Part shown: positions 38,851 through 47,024 of the stretch, in pieces
Numbering within the stretch: position 1 is the stretch's first letter
Layout: every line of letters begins with the position of its first letter
Assembly (NCBI RefSeq): GCF_000026225.1
Contig: NC_011740.1
Coordinates: 496,001 to 560,000 of the forward strand
DNA: 64,000 nt
Reading direction: 5' to 3'
Source: Escherichia fergusonii ATCC 35469
GTDB taxonomy: Bacteria > Pseudomonadota > Gammaproteobacteria > Enterobacterales > Enterobacteriaceae
Program-made: the position numbers and the translations under genes
Notes under the pieces: model-generated
The model's database searches: none
What the model was told of the DNA's origin: nothing
The model's input: only the letters and a program-made list of their open reading frames with translations

Positions 38851-39354
38851 TTATGAATATTGAAATCTTGCATCGTAATCGCGATGTGTCAAACCAAATG
38901 CCATCAGCATATAATTCTGCGGTTCACCAGACTGTTCTTCATCTGCTTCAAACCAAAGTGTCACGCCTGAGCGATTGACGTGGATTAATAGTGTATGGGG
39001 CGATTGACGGCGGATTTGCAGATCAGCGCCTTCGTTAACAAGCATGTTAAATACACGCGTAACGTTCAACTCAGCGACGTTATTCAATATTCCTTTATCA
39101 AATCGGATCGCTTTGCCCAAATGGATTTGGCTCAAATAATCGCACCAAATCATATATAGCTTGTTGCTTTCGAAATGAAACTCAACATTGCCAAATAGCC
39201 AGATATAAAAACCATTTCCCATATCATTTTTAGAGTCCGGCTCAACAAAGTTTTGTTCCAGCCATGCCATTGTTTGCCCCGGTTCGACAAAATCGAATTT
39301 TCCGTTAAAGACAAAATTGTGGAAGCTAACATCAACAAGATGGTCAAATTTCAT
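38851..39354 (-). CDS. Unrecognised 167-residue protein, second gene of an accessory pair
   Basis: The protein starts MKFDHLVDVSFHNFVFNGKF, is rich in aromatic and acidic residues, and has no signal peptide or membrane segment. Motifs such as NGFYIWLFGNVEFHFESNKL and HTLLIHVNRSGVTLWFEADE suggest a beta-sandwich of the kind seen in many immunity proteins. This is an impression only. Its ATG overlaps the stop of the upstream 266-residue gene by 4 bp, so the two are coupled. The pair is absent from the K-12 ushA-ybaK gap. Confidence 0.75.
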   Translation of the reverse strand: MKFDHLVDVSFHNFVFNGKFDFVEPGQTMAWLEQNFVEPDSKNDMGNGFYIWLFGNVEFHFESNKLYMIWCDYLSQIHLGKAIRFDKGILNNVAELNVTRVFNMLVNEGADLQIRRQSPHTLLIHVNRSGVTLWFEADEEQSGEPQNYMLMAFGLTHRDYDARFQYS

Positions 39355-40151
39355 CTTTCGCTCCTTTGTGAATTTTTTACACGCTTCAAAAGCCAGCGTA
39401 ATTTACATCGGTGCAGGCGACTCTCCAGTGTTGAGCGAAAATTTGCGATGTCGACATTGGACCGATCTACCGCAGCAACCCCCGTGTATTGTGGGATCGG
39501 TGAAGGGATTTTTTCTAACTTTCCCAGCGCCAGCAGTTGTTGAATGATCCTGCTGCCGTCGTGGTAATCATCGTAAATAGCCACTGGCAGAGGCTGCCAG
39601 TCGGGGGTCGATTTGATAAATCCGGAAAAAAAATACGGGTCCAGATCGCCGAAATCAAAGCCGTAGGCGAGGGGAACTTCAATATTTTGCTCTGTTTTTT
39701 TATTCTCAAATGCACAATGAAAACCGTGAAAACAATACTGCCACTTTCCCATTTTGCCTTTTCGCTTACGGTTGCATTTGAAGGGGGCAAAGGTAACTAG
39801 CGGGTTATTTTCCGCCATCTCAACATTCAGTTGTTCAGCCAATGCAAATATAAGCTCTGTCGCCAGCTTACGATATTCTTTCGCGCAGTGTTCGAAAAAA
39901 TCCTGATGGCGGTTAATCTCTTCAAGCGATATTAATCTGGCGATCCTGATAACCGGGTCGGCAGAATGCATGCCAACAACAAATTCATCGAGCTGTGCTT
40001 TCAGCACCAGCCCGAATTCCTCACGATACCTCTCTGCTTCGCTGGCAAAATGCAGATGTAATACCTTCTCTCTCGATGTTTGCCGAAGTAAGGCGATATC
40101 CGGTATCTCATCTGCACAAGCGATACTTAATGTCTCTGTAATCCTTTCCAC
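39351..40151 (-). CDS. Unrecognised 266-residue protein (DUF6896-like C-terminal part), first gene of the pair
   Basis: The frame begins at GTG 40,151 (GTG-GAA-AGG-ATT) with GGAAG upstream; no ATG gives a better start. The N-terminal ~120 residues are helical. Residues ~120-200 have KWQYCFHGFHCAFENKKTEQ and FGDLDPYFFSGFIKSTPDW, like DUF6896 proteins (from memory, unverified). It starts 23 bp after ybaK ends on the same strand, so ybaK and this pair may be one transcript. A/T content is higher than in the neighbours, suggesting acquisition. Confidence 0.75.
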   Translation of the reverse strand: MERITETLSIACADEIPDIALLRQTSREKVLHLHFASEAERYREEFGLVLKAQLDEFVVGMHSADPVIRIARLISLEEINRHQDFFEHCAKEYRKLATELIFALAEQLNVEMAENNPLVTFAPFKCNRKRKGKMGKWQYCFHGFHCAFENKKTEQNIEVPLAYGFDFGDLDPYFFSGFIKSTPDWQPLPVAIYDDYHDGSRIIQQLLALGKLEKIPSPIPQYTGVAAVDRSNVDIANFRSTLESRLHRCKLRWLLKRVKNSQRSER

Positions 40152-40174
40152 ATCTCATCTTCCGTGTGCATCAC

Positions 40175-40654
40175 TTAATCGCGACGAGCGATATCAGCAA
40201 ATTTGGCATCGAGGATCTTCGCCAGGTCGCTTGCCGCCAGTTCGATGTCCAGCCCGCGCTTGCCGCCAGAAACAAAAATAGTGGCAAACTCTTGCGCGGG
40301 GGCGTCGATAATCGTCGGCAGGCGTTTTTTCTGCCCCAGTGGGCTAATCCCCCCAACCAGATACCCCGTCGAACGCTGCGCGACCATCGGATCGGCCATC
40401 TCAACTTTCTTGGCACCCAGCGCTTTTGCTACTTTTTTAAGATCCAGTTGACCGGCGACCGGCGTAACGGCCACGGCAAGGTGTTTCATATCACCGTTCA
40501 CTGCCACCAGCAGCGTTTTGTAGACCTGATCCGGATTCAAACCTAATTTTTTGACGACTTCATCGCCAAAATTGGTTTCAGCCGGATCGTGCTCGTAGGT
40601 ATGGATCTGAAACGAAATCTTGTTTTTTTCGAGTAATTTAACTGCGGGTGTCAT
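40175..40654 (-). CDS. ybaK: Cys-tRNA(Pro)/Cys-tRNA(Cys) deacylase YbaK
   Basis: The 159-residue protein of the INS-like editing superfamily starts MTPAVKLLEKNKISFQIHTY. The active-site region includes the conserved Lys in YKTLLVAV and the GGISPLGQKKRLP loop. It frees tRNA-Pro wrongly charged with Cys in complex with ProRS. The sequence is intact and matches K-12 in length. Confidence 0.97.
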   Translation of the reverse strand: MTPAVKLLEKNKISFQIHTYEHDPAETNFGDEVVKKLGLNPDQVYKTLLVAVNGDMKHLAVAVTPVAGQLDLKKVAKALGAKKVEMADPMVAQRSTGYLVGGISPLGQKKRLPTIIDAPAQEFATIFVSGGKRGLDIELAASDLAKILDAKFADIARRD

Positions 40655-40775
40655 GGTAATTTTCCTGCCTTAAACAAAAAAACGAAGCAAGCATACGCCT
40701 GATGGCGGTCCAAAAAAAAGAGTCATCTTGCCTAAGAGTATTGGCAGGATGGTGAGATTGAGCGACAATCGAGTT

Positions 40776-40859
40776 ACACCGTCGCTTAAAGTGACGGCAT
40801 AATAATAAAAAAATGAAATTCCTCTTTGACGGGCCAATAGCGATATTGGCCATTTTTTT
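40776..40859 (+). ncRNA. chiX: Small regulatory RNA ChiX
   Basis: The 84-nt sequence starts ACACCGTCGCTTAAAGTGAC and ends in the hairpin GGCCAAT-AGCGAT-ATTGGCC with a seven-T tail, matching E. coli ChiX (SroB/MicM). It binds Hfq and silences chiP (ybfM) mRNA until chitosugar-induced chbBC RNA traps it. It is located between ybaK and ybaP as in K-12. Its 3' end abuts the ybaP stop codon on the other strand. Confidence 0.95.
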
Positions 40860-41652
40860 AGCGCAACATTTGTGGCAAATTCCCTTCTCCATACAGGTGT
40901 AGTGCACCGACCGCGACCACATAGCGCCCCGGCGGCATAGCGCGTAATTTGTCCCGCCAGGCGAGATTTCGCTGATGCATCAACACATCGTACAGCGACT
41001 GACTGAACGTATTAGGCAGCGTTATTTCATTATTTTGCGGCGGCGTATTCAGCCACCAGCTCATCATTTGTTGCAGCAACCGTGCATTGGTGTGCCAGTG
41101 GGTCAGCGTATCGTCCAGCAGCGCCAGTCCTTTGTCAGGGAGCTGGAGCAACATGGCAATCTGGTTTTCTGCCCCTTCCAGTTCAATCACGGGTTTATGT
41201 TGTTGCTTCGCCACCTGCAATAGCTGGTAATCGATACCGTATTCTGCCCGCAGCCCCAGTTTTTGCGCTTGCGTTGCCTGAAGAACCATCGCGATTTGCC
41301 ACAGTGGTTGGGTGGAAAAGAGCGATGGAGAAATGCCCATCTCCTGGCTTATGTTTTGCAGATTTTGTAATTGCTCCTCGCTAATGCGCTCTTCCAGCGC
41401 CTCGCAGGCAGGCAAATTGGCAAAAGGCGTATCGCTGGTGGAAACATCCGCCTCGACGATCAGCGCATCGGCGTTTTTGAGCTTTTTGAGCAAACGGGTG
41501 GGCAGGGGAGCCATATCGTGGCTACCCATATGAATACTGCCAATCAGATGAAAATGGCAATTGCCGGGAAGAGAGATATCGATAGCAGGCCAGGTGTAAT
41601 GATTACCGCGCAGCGCGGCCCAAAGCGTTTTTACCCGGTATAACAGATCCAT
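40858..41652 (-). CDS. ybaP: TraB/GumN-family putative protease-like protein YbaP
   Basis: The 264-residue protein has the family motifs HLIGSIHMGSHDM near residue 36 and VVAVGALHLYGEGNL near the C-terminus, each with a conserved His (GX2H). Related Tiki proteins are metalloproteases; activity of YbaP is not established. No clear signal peptide is present. Length equals K-12. Confidence 0.94.
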   Translation of the reverse strand: MDLLYRVKTLWAALRGNHYTWPAIDISLPGNCHFHLIGSIHMGSHDMAPLPTRLLKKLKNADALIVEADVSTSDTPFANLPACEALEERISEEQLQNLQNISQEMGISPSLFSTQPLWQIAMVLQATQAQKLGLRAEYGIDYQLLQVAKQQHKPVIELEGAENQIAMLLQLPDKGLALLDDTLTHWHTNARLLQQMMSWWLNTPPQNNEITLPNTFSQSLYDVLMHQRNLAWRDKLRAMPPGRYVVAVGALHLYGEGNLPQMLR

Positions 41653-41784
41653 ACGACCTCCCTTTGTGAAATATCATGCTAGCGCGCAGGGAGGGATGGC
41701 GCAAATGGAGTTGATTATTGCACTTGCGCACAGTGCTTGTGTGCATTAAAATGATTAAATAATGGACAAAGAGATGACAATGGA

Positions 41785-42087
41785 ATGGCTCAAAAGAATA
41801 ATATAAGGAGTTTTCGTGATGCCTGGCTGGCTGATTTTTTTGTCCACTCAACGCCACATAGAAAGATTCCTGCTGAAATCCATACCACATTATCAAGAAA
41901 ATTGGACATCATTAATGCTGCCACTTCTCATCGGGATTTACGCTCCCCTCCGGGGAACCGATACGAAGAGTTATCCGGGAAATTACAGGAATACTCCTCC
42001 ATTAGAGTGAATAAACAGTACCGACTGATATTTAAATGGGTTAATGGCAAGGCCGAAGAATTGTATTTAGATCCACACAACTACTAA
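41785..42087 (+). CDS. HigB/RelE-family toxin next to YbaQ
   Basis: The 100-residue protein contains IRSFRDAWLADFFVHSTPHR, RKLDIINAATSHRDLRSPPG, and the C-terminal strand core YSIRVNKQYRLIFKWVNGKA followed by LYLDPHNY. These are the typical HigB mRNA-interferase segments, with basic and aromatic catalytic residues near the end. The ATG at 41,785 adds six residues before the usual I-x-SF start; its ribosome site is weak. It lies 35 bp before ybaQ, in the toxin-first order of higBA loci. Function is inferred. Confidence 0.85.
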   Translation: MAQKNNIRSFRDAWLADFFVHSTPHRKIPAEIHTTLSRKLDIINAATSHRDLRSPPGNRYEELSGKLQEYSSIRVNKQYRLIFKWVNGKAEELYLDPHNY

Positions 42088-42122
42088 AACATAGCTGTCG
42101 TATTGACGAGAAAGGTAAAACC

Positions 42123-42464
42123 ATGAAACAGGCAACAAGAAAACCGACGACACCCGGAGATATTCTTCTCTATGAATATCTGGAGCCGCTCGATTTGAAA
42201 ATCAATGAGTTAGCAGAGTTGCTGCATGTTCATCGTAATAGCGTCAGTGCACTGATCAATAACAATCGTAAACTCACAACTGAAATGGCGTTTCGTCTGG
42301 CTAAAGTTTTTGATACCACAGTCGATTTTTGGCTAAACCTCCAGGCGGCGGTTGATCTTTGGGAAGTTGAAAACAACATGCGTACACAAGAAGAATTGGG
42401 ACGGATTGAAACAGTGGCTGACTATTTGGCTCGCCGTGAAGAGCGTGCAAAGAATGTTGCGTAA
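42123..42464 (+). CDS. ybaQ: HigA-type antitoxin / XRE regulator YbaQ
   Basis: The 113-residue protein has a VapI/HigA-type helix-turn-helix: PTTPGDILLYEYLEPLDLKI, INELAELLHVHRNSVSALIN, then NRKLTTEMAFRLAKVFDTTV and DFWLNLQAAVDLWEVE. Such proteins bind their partner toxin and repress the operon. ybaQ is usually listed in K-12 as a regulator without a described toxin; here an intact HigB-like gene precedes it. Confidence 0.92.
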   Translation: MKQATRKPTTPGDILLYEYLEPLDLKINELAELLHVHRNSVSALINNNRKLTTEMAFRLAKVFDTTVDFWLNLQAAVDLWEVENNMRTQEELGRIETVADYLARREERAKNVA

Positions 42465-42484
42465 GGCCAAAACATCGCTTCATC

Positions 42485-42526
<42 letters not shown>

Positions 42527-42577
42527 GCGTCGATGCCAAATGCGCCGCCCTAAAGCAGCGCATCCGCAATGACTTAC

Positions 42578-45082
42578 TTATTCCTTCGGTTTAAATCGTA
42601 GCAACCGGTTGGCGTTACTCACTACGGTAATCGACGAGAGTGCCATTGCTGCACCGGCAACCACAGGATTAAGCAGGGTTCCAGTGAACGGCCACAAAAT
42701 ACCGGCGGCAACCGGAATACCAATGCTGTTATAGATAAACGCGCCGAGCAGGTTCTGCTTCATGTTGCGCAGCGTTGCGCGGGAAATAGCGAGCGCATCC
42801 GCAACACCCATCAGGCTATGGCGCATCAGGGTAATCGCCGCGGTTTCAATGGCAACATCGCTGCCGCCCCCCATCGCAATACCGACATCCGCCTGGGCCA
42901 GTGCTGGCGCGTCGTTAATGCCGTCACCCACCATTGCCACCTGACGTCCTTCACTTTGCAGACGTTTGATCGCTTCGGCTTTACCGTCTGGCAGCACCCC
43001 GGCTATCACCTCATCAATCCCTGCTTCTTTGGCGATCGCATTGGCGGTGGTCGGGTTATCCCCGGTTAGCATCACCAGACGATATCCCGCTTTATGCAGA
43101 CGTTGTAGCGCCGTCACGCTATCACTACGCAACGGATCTCGTACTGCCAACAGGGCCACCGCTTTCCCGTCAATCGCCAGCAGCACAGGCGTTGCCCCTT
43201 GCGATGCCTGAGCTGAAATATCTGCTTCAATCGCTTTAGTATCGACTTGCTGGTCATTTAACAGCGCCTGATTACCCAGCAACAACGCATGACCTTCTGC
43301 TTCACCGCTCACGCCCAGCCCACGCAATGTACGGAAGCCGTTGACCTGCGGCAGTTGCATATCGCCTGCTTTATCGAGGATCGCCCGTGCCAGCGGATGG
43401 CTGGAACCTTTTTCCAGTGCCGCCGCCAGACGCAGCGCCTGCGCTTCGTCAACATCAGCAAATGTTTTCACTGCGACAACCTGCGGCTTCCCTTCCGTCA
43501 GTGTCCCAGTTTTATCGAACACTACGGTATCGAGCGTACTGGCGCGTTGCAACGCGTCGGCGTCCCGCACCAGCACACCAAATTCAGCCGCACGCCCGAC
43601 GCCGGAAATAATCGACATTGGCGTTGCCAGCCCCAGCGCACACGGGCAGGCGATAATCAGTACCGTGGTGGCAATCACCAGGGTATAAACAATTTGCGGT
43701 GCCGGACCAAAGAAGTACCAGATTGCCGCACTGACCAGCGCAATCACCACCACCACCGGCACAAATACGGCAGAGATTTTATCCGCCAGCTGGCCGATTT
43801 CCGGTTTACTGCTCTGGGCCTGGCGCACCATGCGAATGATCCGTGACAGCGTAGTATGGCTGCCAACCGCACTGGCACGAAATAGCACGCTACCGTCCTG
43901 CACCACGGTCCCGGCATGGACGCTATCGCCTTCGCCTTTTTGCTGTGGGATAGGTTCGCCCGTCAGCATCGCTTCATCCAGCCACGCTTCGCCCTGGGTG
44001 ATTTCACCATCTACCGGCACGCGGTCGCCCGTCGTCAGGCGCAGTAACATACCAGGCTGAACATCTGCCAGCGGCACGCTTTTTTCACCTTCTTCAGTGA
44101 CCAGGCGTGCCGTCGGCGGGGTTAAATCGAGTAATTTCTCCAGCGCCTTTGAAGAACGCTGACGCGCGCGCGCTTCCAGCATATGGCCGAGATTAATCAG
44201 ACCGATAATCATCGCGCTGGCTTCGTAATAAAGATGTCGCGCTTCCATGGGGAACCACTGCGGCCACAGGTTGACGCTCATTGAATAGAGCCACGCCACG
44301 CCAGTACCCAGCGCCACCAGCGTATCCATCGTCGCCGCGCCGTTCAGCAGGCTTTTCCATGCACTGCGGTAAAAATGCCCGCCGGCGAAAACCATTACCG
44401 CCAGCGTTATCAGGCCGATAACTAACCACAGACTGCGGTTGTCGGCGGTGACCATCATGTTATCGCCGATCATCCCCCAGACCATCACCGGGATACCCAC
44501 CGCCAGTGCGACAATTGCCTGCCAGCGGAAGCGCTTCATGGTAGCGACGGCGGTTTCTTGCTGGCGCTCGCGGCGTTTAGCGTCATCTTCAATCGCTTCC
44601 GCGCCGTAGCCCGCTTTCTCCACCGCTTGCACTAAATCTTGTGGGGAGGCACTGCCCATCACCAGCGCAGTACGCTCCGCCAGGTTTACCCGTGCCTGAG
44701 TGACGCCCGGTACGCTTTGCAGGGCATTTTGTACGCGGGTGACACAGCTGGCGCAGCTCATGCCGCTCAACAGCAACTGCTGGCTGTCATCGTCATCGGC
44801 GGTCGCTGCCGGAAGCGCCTCAGAAACCGCTGTCAGTGCTTCCGACGGGATTGATGACTCCGCCAGCGGTTTAGCCTTTGGGTGGCTTACAGATGCGTCA
44901 TAACCCGCTTGTTTGATGGTTTCGATCAGCTGTTCTGCACTGGCAGTACCGGTAACGTGTGCTTCAGTGATAGACACATCCGCCTGCTCAACGTCCGGGC
45001 GCTGTTCGAGACTTTCTTTCACGCGTTTAACGCAGTGACCGCAGGACAGGCCGTCCAGGGTCAGGTCGATAGTTTGTGACAT
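42578..45082 (-). CDS. copA: Copper(I)-exporting P1B-type ATPase
   Basis: The 834-residue ATPase has two N-terminal metal-binding domains (GLSCGHC near residue 11, GMSCASC near 108). Eight membrane helices include the ion-site CPC motif (IIACPCALGLATP). It also shows DKTGTLTEG (phosphorylated Asp), the SSHPLAR motif, and the TGDNPTTA and GDGINDAPAL hinge. It exports Cu(I) from cytoplasm to periplasm. A CueR operator lies upstream. In E. coli a programmed frameshift in the N-terminal region yields a short copper chaperone from the same gene; I did not locate the slip site. Confidence 0.98.
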   Translation of the reverse strand: MSQTIDLTLDGLSCGHCVKRVKESLEQRPDVEQADVSITEAHVTGTASAEQLIETIKQAGYDASVSHPKAKPLAESSIPSEALTAVSEALPAATADDDDSQQLLLSGMSCASCVTRVQNALQSVPGVTQARVNLAERTALVMGSASPQDLVQAVEKAGYGAEAIEDDAKRRERQQETAVATMKRFRWQAIVALAVGIPVMVWGMIGDNMMVTADNRSLWLVIGLITLAVMVFAGGHFYRSAWKSLLNGAATMDTLVALGTGVAWLYSMSVNLWPQWFPMEARHLYYEASAMIIGLINLGHMLEARARQRSSKALEKLLDLTPPTARLVTEEGEKSVPLADVQPGMLLRLTTGDRVPVDGEITQGEAWLDEAMLTGEPIPQQKGEGDSVHAGTVVQDGSVLFRASAVGSHTTLSRIIRMVRQAQSSKPEIGQLADKISAVFVPVVVVIALVSAAIWYFFGPAPQIVYTLVIATTVLIIACPCALGLATPMSIISGVGRAAEFGVLVRDADALQRASTLDTVVFDKTGTLTEGKPQVVAVKTFADVDEAQALRLAAALEKGSSHPLARAILDKAGDMQLPQVNGFRTLRGLGVSGEAEGHALLLGNQALLNDQQVDTKAIEADISAQASQGATPVLLAIDGKAVALLAVRDPLRSDSVTALQRLHKAGYRLVMLTGDNPTTANAIAKEAGIDEVIAGVLPDGKAEAIKRLQSEGRQVAMVGDGINDAPALAQADVGIAMGGGSDVAIETAAITLMRHSLMGVADALAISRATLRNMKQNLLGAFIYNSIGIPVAAGILWPFTGTLLNPVVAGAAMALSSITVVSNANRLLRFKPKE

Positions 45083-45128
45083 AACGTACTCCTTTAAGAC
45101 AGTGTTGACTGACTGTGTTAAAGGTTAA

Positions 45129-45149
45129 ACCTTCCAGCAAGGGGAAGGT
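45129..45149 (-). promoter_or_regulatory. CueR operator in the copA promoter
   Basis: ACCTTCC-N7-GGAAGGT is a perfect MerR-type dyad. On the minus strand it sits between TTGACC (-35) and TTAACC (-10), with the long spacer that CueR distorts on binding Cu(I). cueR itself, which follows ybaT in K-12, is not within this window. Confidence 0.92.
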
Positions 45150-45308
45150 CAAGAAATTAATTTGGTAGTGGAAAAATAACGTTTCGGTATATCAATATCA
45201 GAGCAAAATATATTGCCATTAGATAATTATCTCATTGTTTTATATTATTTTATTTCATTTTTAATTTTGGTGCTAAGTTAAATCTTAATGCCTGTCACTG
45301 GCAGTACA

Positions 45309-45383
45309 GATAGTCGGATACTCAGGCAATTATTGGTGGCATCGGTCGCTAAACAGCCAGGTGGTAACTTGTTTAAGGACTGA
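45309..45383 (+). pseudogene. ybaS: 3' stub of glutaminase gene ybaS (glsA1)
   Basis: The frame ending at TGA 45,381-45,383 reads DSRILRQLLVASVAKQPGGN then LFKD. It aligns with the K-12 glutaminase 1 C-terminus NSVRGQKMVASVAKQLGYNVFKG (VASVAKQ shared). The remaining ~285 codons are missing; the A/T-rich sequence to the left is not coding. ybaT starts 5 bp after this stop, as it would after intact ybaS. The match is from memory of the K-12 protein. Confidence 0.75.
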
Positions 45384-45388
45384 AGACG

Positions 45389-46678
45389 ATGAGCACGGAA
45401 AGAAATAACACAGGTAAAACTCTCGGTTTGTGGAATGTCGTTTCCATTGGTATTGGGGCGATGGTGGGGGCGGGGATCTTTGCGTTGTTGGGACAAGCAG
45501 CGTTGTTGATGGAAGCCTCAACATGGGTTGCGTTTGCCTTCGGCGGTATCGTGGCAATGTTTTCCGGCTACGCCTATGCCCGGCTTGGGGCGAGCTATCC
45601 CAGTAACGGCGGTATTATCGATTTTTTTCGCAGAGGATTAGGCAACGGTGTCTTTTCGCTGGCGCTCTCGTTGCTTTATCTGATGACACTGGCTGTCAGT
45701 ATCGCCATGGTTGCCAGAGCATTCGGGGCTTACGCTGCGCAACTCCTGCATGAAGGAAGCCAGGATGAGCATCTGATTCTGCTTTATGCACTGGCGATTA
45801 TCGCGCTGATGACGCTTTTCAACTCTTTAAGCAACCATGCGGTTGGTCGGCTGGAAGTGATCCTCGTTGGTATCAAAATGATGATCCTGCTGCTGTTGAT
45901 CATTGCGGGCGTCTGGTCGCTGCAACCTGCGCATATTTCCGTTTCCGCGCCTCCCAGTTCCGGCGCGTTCTTTTCCTGTATCGGGATTACCTTCCTCGCC
46001 TATGCAGGTTTTGGCATGATGGCGAACGCGGCAGATAAAGTGAAAGATCCGGCGGTCATTATGCCGCGAGCATTTTTACTGGCGATAGGCGTTACCACCT
46101 TGCTCTATATTTCCCTGGCACTGGTACTACTTAGCGACGTTTCAGCTCTGGAACTGGAAAAATATGCTGATACTGCCGTAGCGCAAGCAGCTTCACCGCT
46201 TCTCGGACACGTGGGTTATGTGATTGTGGTCATTGGCGCCTTGTTAGCAACGGCATCCGCCATTAACGCCAACCTGTTTGCCGTGTTCAATATCATGGAT
46301 AACATGGGTAGCGAGCGCGAACTGCCAAAAATTTTCAATAAATCGCTGTGGCGGCAGAGTACCTGGGGCAACATCATCGTGGTGGTGTTGATCATGCTGA
46401 TGACGGCAGCGCTTAACCTGGGTTCACTGGCCAGTGTCGCCAGTGCCACCTTTTTGATCTGCTACCTCGCCGTTTTCGTTGTGGCAATCCGTCTGCGTCA
46501 TGATATCCACGCCTCGTTGCCAATTCTTCTCGTTGGTATGCTGGTCATGCTGCTGGTGATTATTGGCTTTATCTACAGTTTGTGGTCTCAGGGGAGTAGC
46601 GCGCTGATGTGGATTATTGGCGCACTGTTACTGAGTATGATCGTGGCTATGGTAATGAAACGTAATAAAACAGACTGA
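45389..46678 (+). CDS. ybaT: APC-family amino-acid transporter YbaT
   Basis: The 429-residue membrane protein has about 12 hydrophobic helices. The N-terminal APC signature is SIGIGAMVGAGIFALLGQAA; GITFLAYAGFGMMANAADKV forms helix 6. The substrate is unproven. In K-12 it is co-transcribed with glutaminase ybaS. Here ybaS is deleted except for its tail, so the ybaT promoter must come from the A/T-rich 45,150-45,308 region. Its divergent neighbour is copA. Confidence 0.92.
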   Translation: MSTERNNTGKTLGLWNVVSIGIGAMVGAGIFALLGQAALLMEASTWVAFAFGGIVAMFSGYAYARLGASYPSNGGIIDFFRRGLGNGVFSLALSLLYLMTLAVSIAMVARAFGAYAAQLLHEGSQDEHLILLYALAIIALMTLFNSLSNHAVGRLEVILVGIKMMILLLLIIAGVWSLQPAHISVSAPPSSGAFFSCIGITFLAYAGFGMMANAADKVKDPAVIMPRAFLLAIGVTTLLYISLALVLLSDVSALELEKYADTAVAQAASPLLGHVGYVIVVIGALLATASAINANLFAVFNIMDNMGSERELPKIFNKSLWRQSTWGNIIVVVLIMLMTAALNLGSLASVASATFLICYLAVFVVAIRLRHDIHASLPILLVGMLVMLLVIIGFIYSLWSQGSSALMWIIGALLLSMIVAMVMKRNKTD

Positions 46679-46689
46679 ACCCTTCCTTC

Positions 46690-46712
46690 GCGCAGTGTAA
46701 AATGCACTGCGC
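46690..46712 (+). terminator. Terminator after ybaT
   Basis: CGCAGTG-TAAAAT-GCACTGCG-type stem (CGCAGTG/CACTGCG) follows the ybaT stop by 12 bp, with a weak T-rich tail. Confidence 0.7.
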
Positions 46713-47024
46713 TCTACTATTTCCCTGCTTTAATTAAAAATCTCTTTCTTTATAACGTTAATAAATAAGTCACAATTAAATGATATATACCGCTTAAATC
46801 TGTGATTTTCATCACCTCCTGCCCTGGATTATTCTTAATGCGAATGATGGCAATCTAAAAGGCGTAGTGTAATCTTAAAAAACAACGTATAAATTTTCAC
46901 AGCATTTCTTTTCAGGATAACGTGGTGAACAAAAGAAATGTGCAAGTTATTGGCCTTCTTTATTAAAAAGAGGTTGGTTATAAAAACCAACTAAAATAAG
47001 GACCTGGAAGGAAGTGACTTAACT
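46713..47024 (+). promoter_or_regulatory. A/T-rich leader of the secretion/adhesin operon with a CRP-like site and a hairpin
   Basis: No gene is seen in these 312 bp. TGTGA-TTTTCA-TCACC (46,801-46,816) differs from the CRP consensus arms at one base. GTTGGTT-ATAAA-AACCAAC (46,973-46,991) is a perfect 7-bp hairpin just before the ribosome site AAGGAAG. The stretch is very A/T-rich, the sort of DNA H-NS silences. No start site could be fixed. cueR, expected here in K-12, is absent, so the island begins in this interval. Confidence 0.6.

Noticed and set aside
40690..40705. ACGCCTGATGG shared with the glnB-adk junction as a recombination site
   Set aside because: It is an 11-bp fragment of common REP-like sequence and is too short and frequent to mean anything alone.
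46857..46872. GGCGTAGTGT as a possible RfaH ops element before the secretion operon
   Set aside because: It lacks the GGCGGTAG core (one G short, spacing wrong). RfaH-dependent control would be expected for such an operon, but the sequence does not show it.
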